A stretch of 6,493 bases of DNA from JARROD01 sp037384225 (lineage in GTDB: Bacteria > Pseudomonadota > Gammaproteobacteria > Pseudomonadales > Cellvibrionaceae), in NCBI GenBank assembly GCA_037384225.1, contig JARROD010000243.1, positions 1 through 6,493 of the forward strand, in the 5' to 3' direction. This document shows positions 5,913 to 6,493 of the stretch, one piece after another; the stretch's first letter is position 1; each line of letters starts with the position of its first letter. The translations under genes were made by a program, and so were the position numbers. The notes below the pieces were generated by a model, which worked only from the letters and a program-made list of their open reading frames with translations, searched no databases and was not told the DNA's origin.

Positions 5913-6493
5913 ATGAAATTCCGTTACACCCTGTCGGCTATTGCCGGTCTTGCGCTTGCTCAGGCCCCCTTAAATGCGAAAGCAGCGGATTTATCCGCTC
6001 AAACCTGTAACGGCCAGGCCCGCAATGCCATGGAACGCCTCTACTGCCGAATAGTGGCCGAGGGGGAAGGCAGCGGGCTGCCGGGGCTAAAGGATTTTCG
6101 CCGCAACGCCCCCAATATCCAAACCCTGCTGTTAAAGCGCCCCGCCAAGCGCCTGGGCTTATCCCTTCCCCCCGCCGCCAAAGTCAAACCCAGGCGCAAA
6201 AAACCTGCCACCACACACGCTTCCCGACCAGCCTCCAAAACCAAACCCGCCCCCCGGCCAAACACCCAGCCCGTGCCGGATGCACAGGCAAACGTTGGCA
6301 TCGCGCCAGCCCCCCAAACAAAGCCCGCGCCGGCGGTGGCCACCCGGGCCCAACCCACCCCCCTTTCCCAGTGCCGCCTCACCGGCGAGAAAATTTACTG
6401 CGCCGCCGCCAACTACCGGTTGGTATTGAACAAAAACAACCGGGAGCTGGCTGAAGGTGCGCTCGGTGCCGACAACCGCCTTGCACTTTCCGA
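5913..6493 (+). CDS. Secreted protein with Pro/Ala/Lys-rich linker, 3' end missing
   Basis: The frame is open from the ATG at 5913 to the window end, giving 193 residues without a stop; the ATG is preceded by TGGAG with a 9-base spacer. Residues 1-24 are a Sec signal peptide with a likely AKA/ADL cleavage. A short first module (25-85) has Cys32 and Cys45 in CNGQARNAMERLYC. A linker of about 65 residues (86-150) is rich in Pro, Ala, Lys and Arg, typical of an extended periplasmic spacer. A second module begins with CRLTGEKIYC (Cys154, Cys163), followed by NYRLVLNKNNRELAEGALG. The protein probably has two small disulfide-bonded modules in the cell envelope. I do not recognise the family and assign no function. 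The GC-rich sequence gives long shadow frames on the opposite strand from 6041 to 6382; the signal peptide, ribosome site and paired cysteines favour the plus-strand reading. Confidence 0.75.
   Translation, partial: MKFRYTLSAIAGLALAQAPLNAKAADLSAQTCNGQARNAMERLYCRIVAEGEGSGLPGLKDFRRNAPNIQTLLLKRPAKRLGLSLPPAAKVKPRRKKPATTHASRPASKTKPAPRPNTQPVPDAQANVGIAPAPQTKPAPAVATRAQPTPLSQCRLTGEKIYCAAANYRLVLNKNNRELAEGALGADNRLALS

Noticed and set aside
6041..6382. Minus-strand Gly/Ala-rich open frames near the right edge
   Set aside because: They mirror the GC-rich, Pro/Ala-rich linker of the plus-strand secreted protein; the composition explains the lack of stops.

Overview
The window looks like chromosomal DNA from a Gram-negative, polysaccharide-degrading gammaproteobacterium, possibly a marine or soil Cellvibrionales-type bacterium. 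This is inferred from a PEP-CTERM surface protein, a lipoprotein resembling a family PL9 polysaccharide lyase, and a membrane-anchored FMN glutamate-synthase-like protein. No gene here fixes the species. There is no rRNA, tRNA, CRISPR array, transposase or integrase.

Layout. Bases 1-94 may hold the last 30 codons of a plus-strand gene. Bases 95-850 are non-coding and partly AT-rich, with two short tandem duplications and a pair of direct repeats (604-615 and 626-637) one 22-bp period apart. A near-consensus sigma-54 promoter (851-866) precedes a 201-residue PEP-CTERM protein gene (943-1548), which ends in a strong hairpin terminator (1565-1599). Two minus-strand genes follow: a PL9-like lipoprotein (1697-3277) and, upstream of it, an FMN-binding glutamate synthase-like protein (3614-5215). 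Two plus-strand genes read away from the latter: a two-helix membrane protein (5467-5826) and a secreted cysteine-containing protein with a Pro/Ala/Lys-rich linker (5913 to the window end, cut off).

The main structure not explained by genes is a pair of related palindromic repeats bracketing the lyase gene. Copy B (3343-3438) has perfect 26-bp arms. Copy A (1622-1716) matches it at 46 of 53 ungapped positions and then decays. Its degenerate far arm covers the lyase gene's stop codon and last six codons. A third, unrelated imperfect palindrome (3529-3602) lies just after the glutamate-synthase-like gene.

How the parts may work together. The PEP-CTERM protein should be exported and processed by an exosortase encoded elsewhere. 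Its sigma-54 promoter and candidate upstream activator sites fit the known link between PEP-CTERM genes and the PrsK/PrsR-RpoN circuit. The lyase would act on acidic polysaccharide at the cell surface. The remaining three genes have no clear functional tie to these two, and I see no multi-gene pathway. The best candidates for something new are the repeat family around the lyase gene and the sigma-54 control region.
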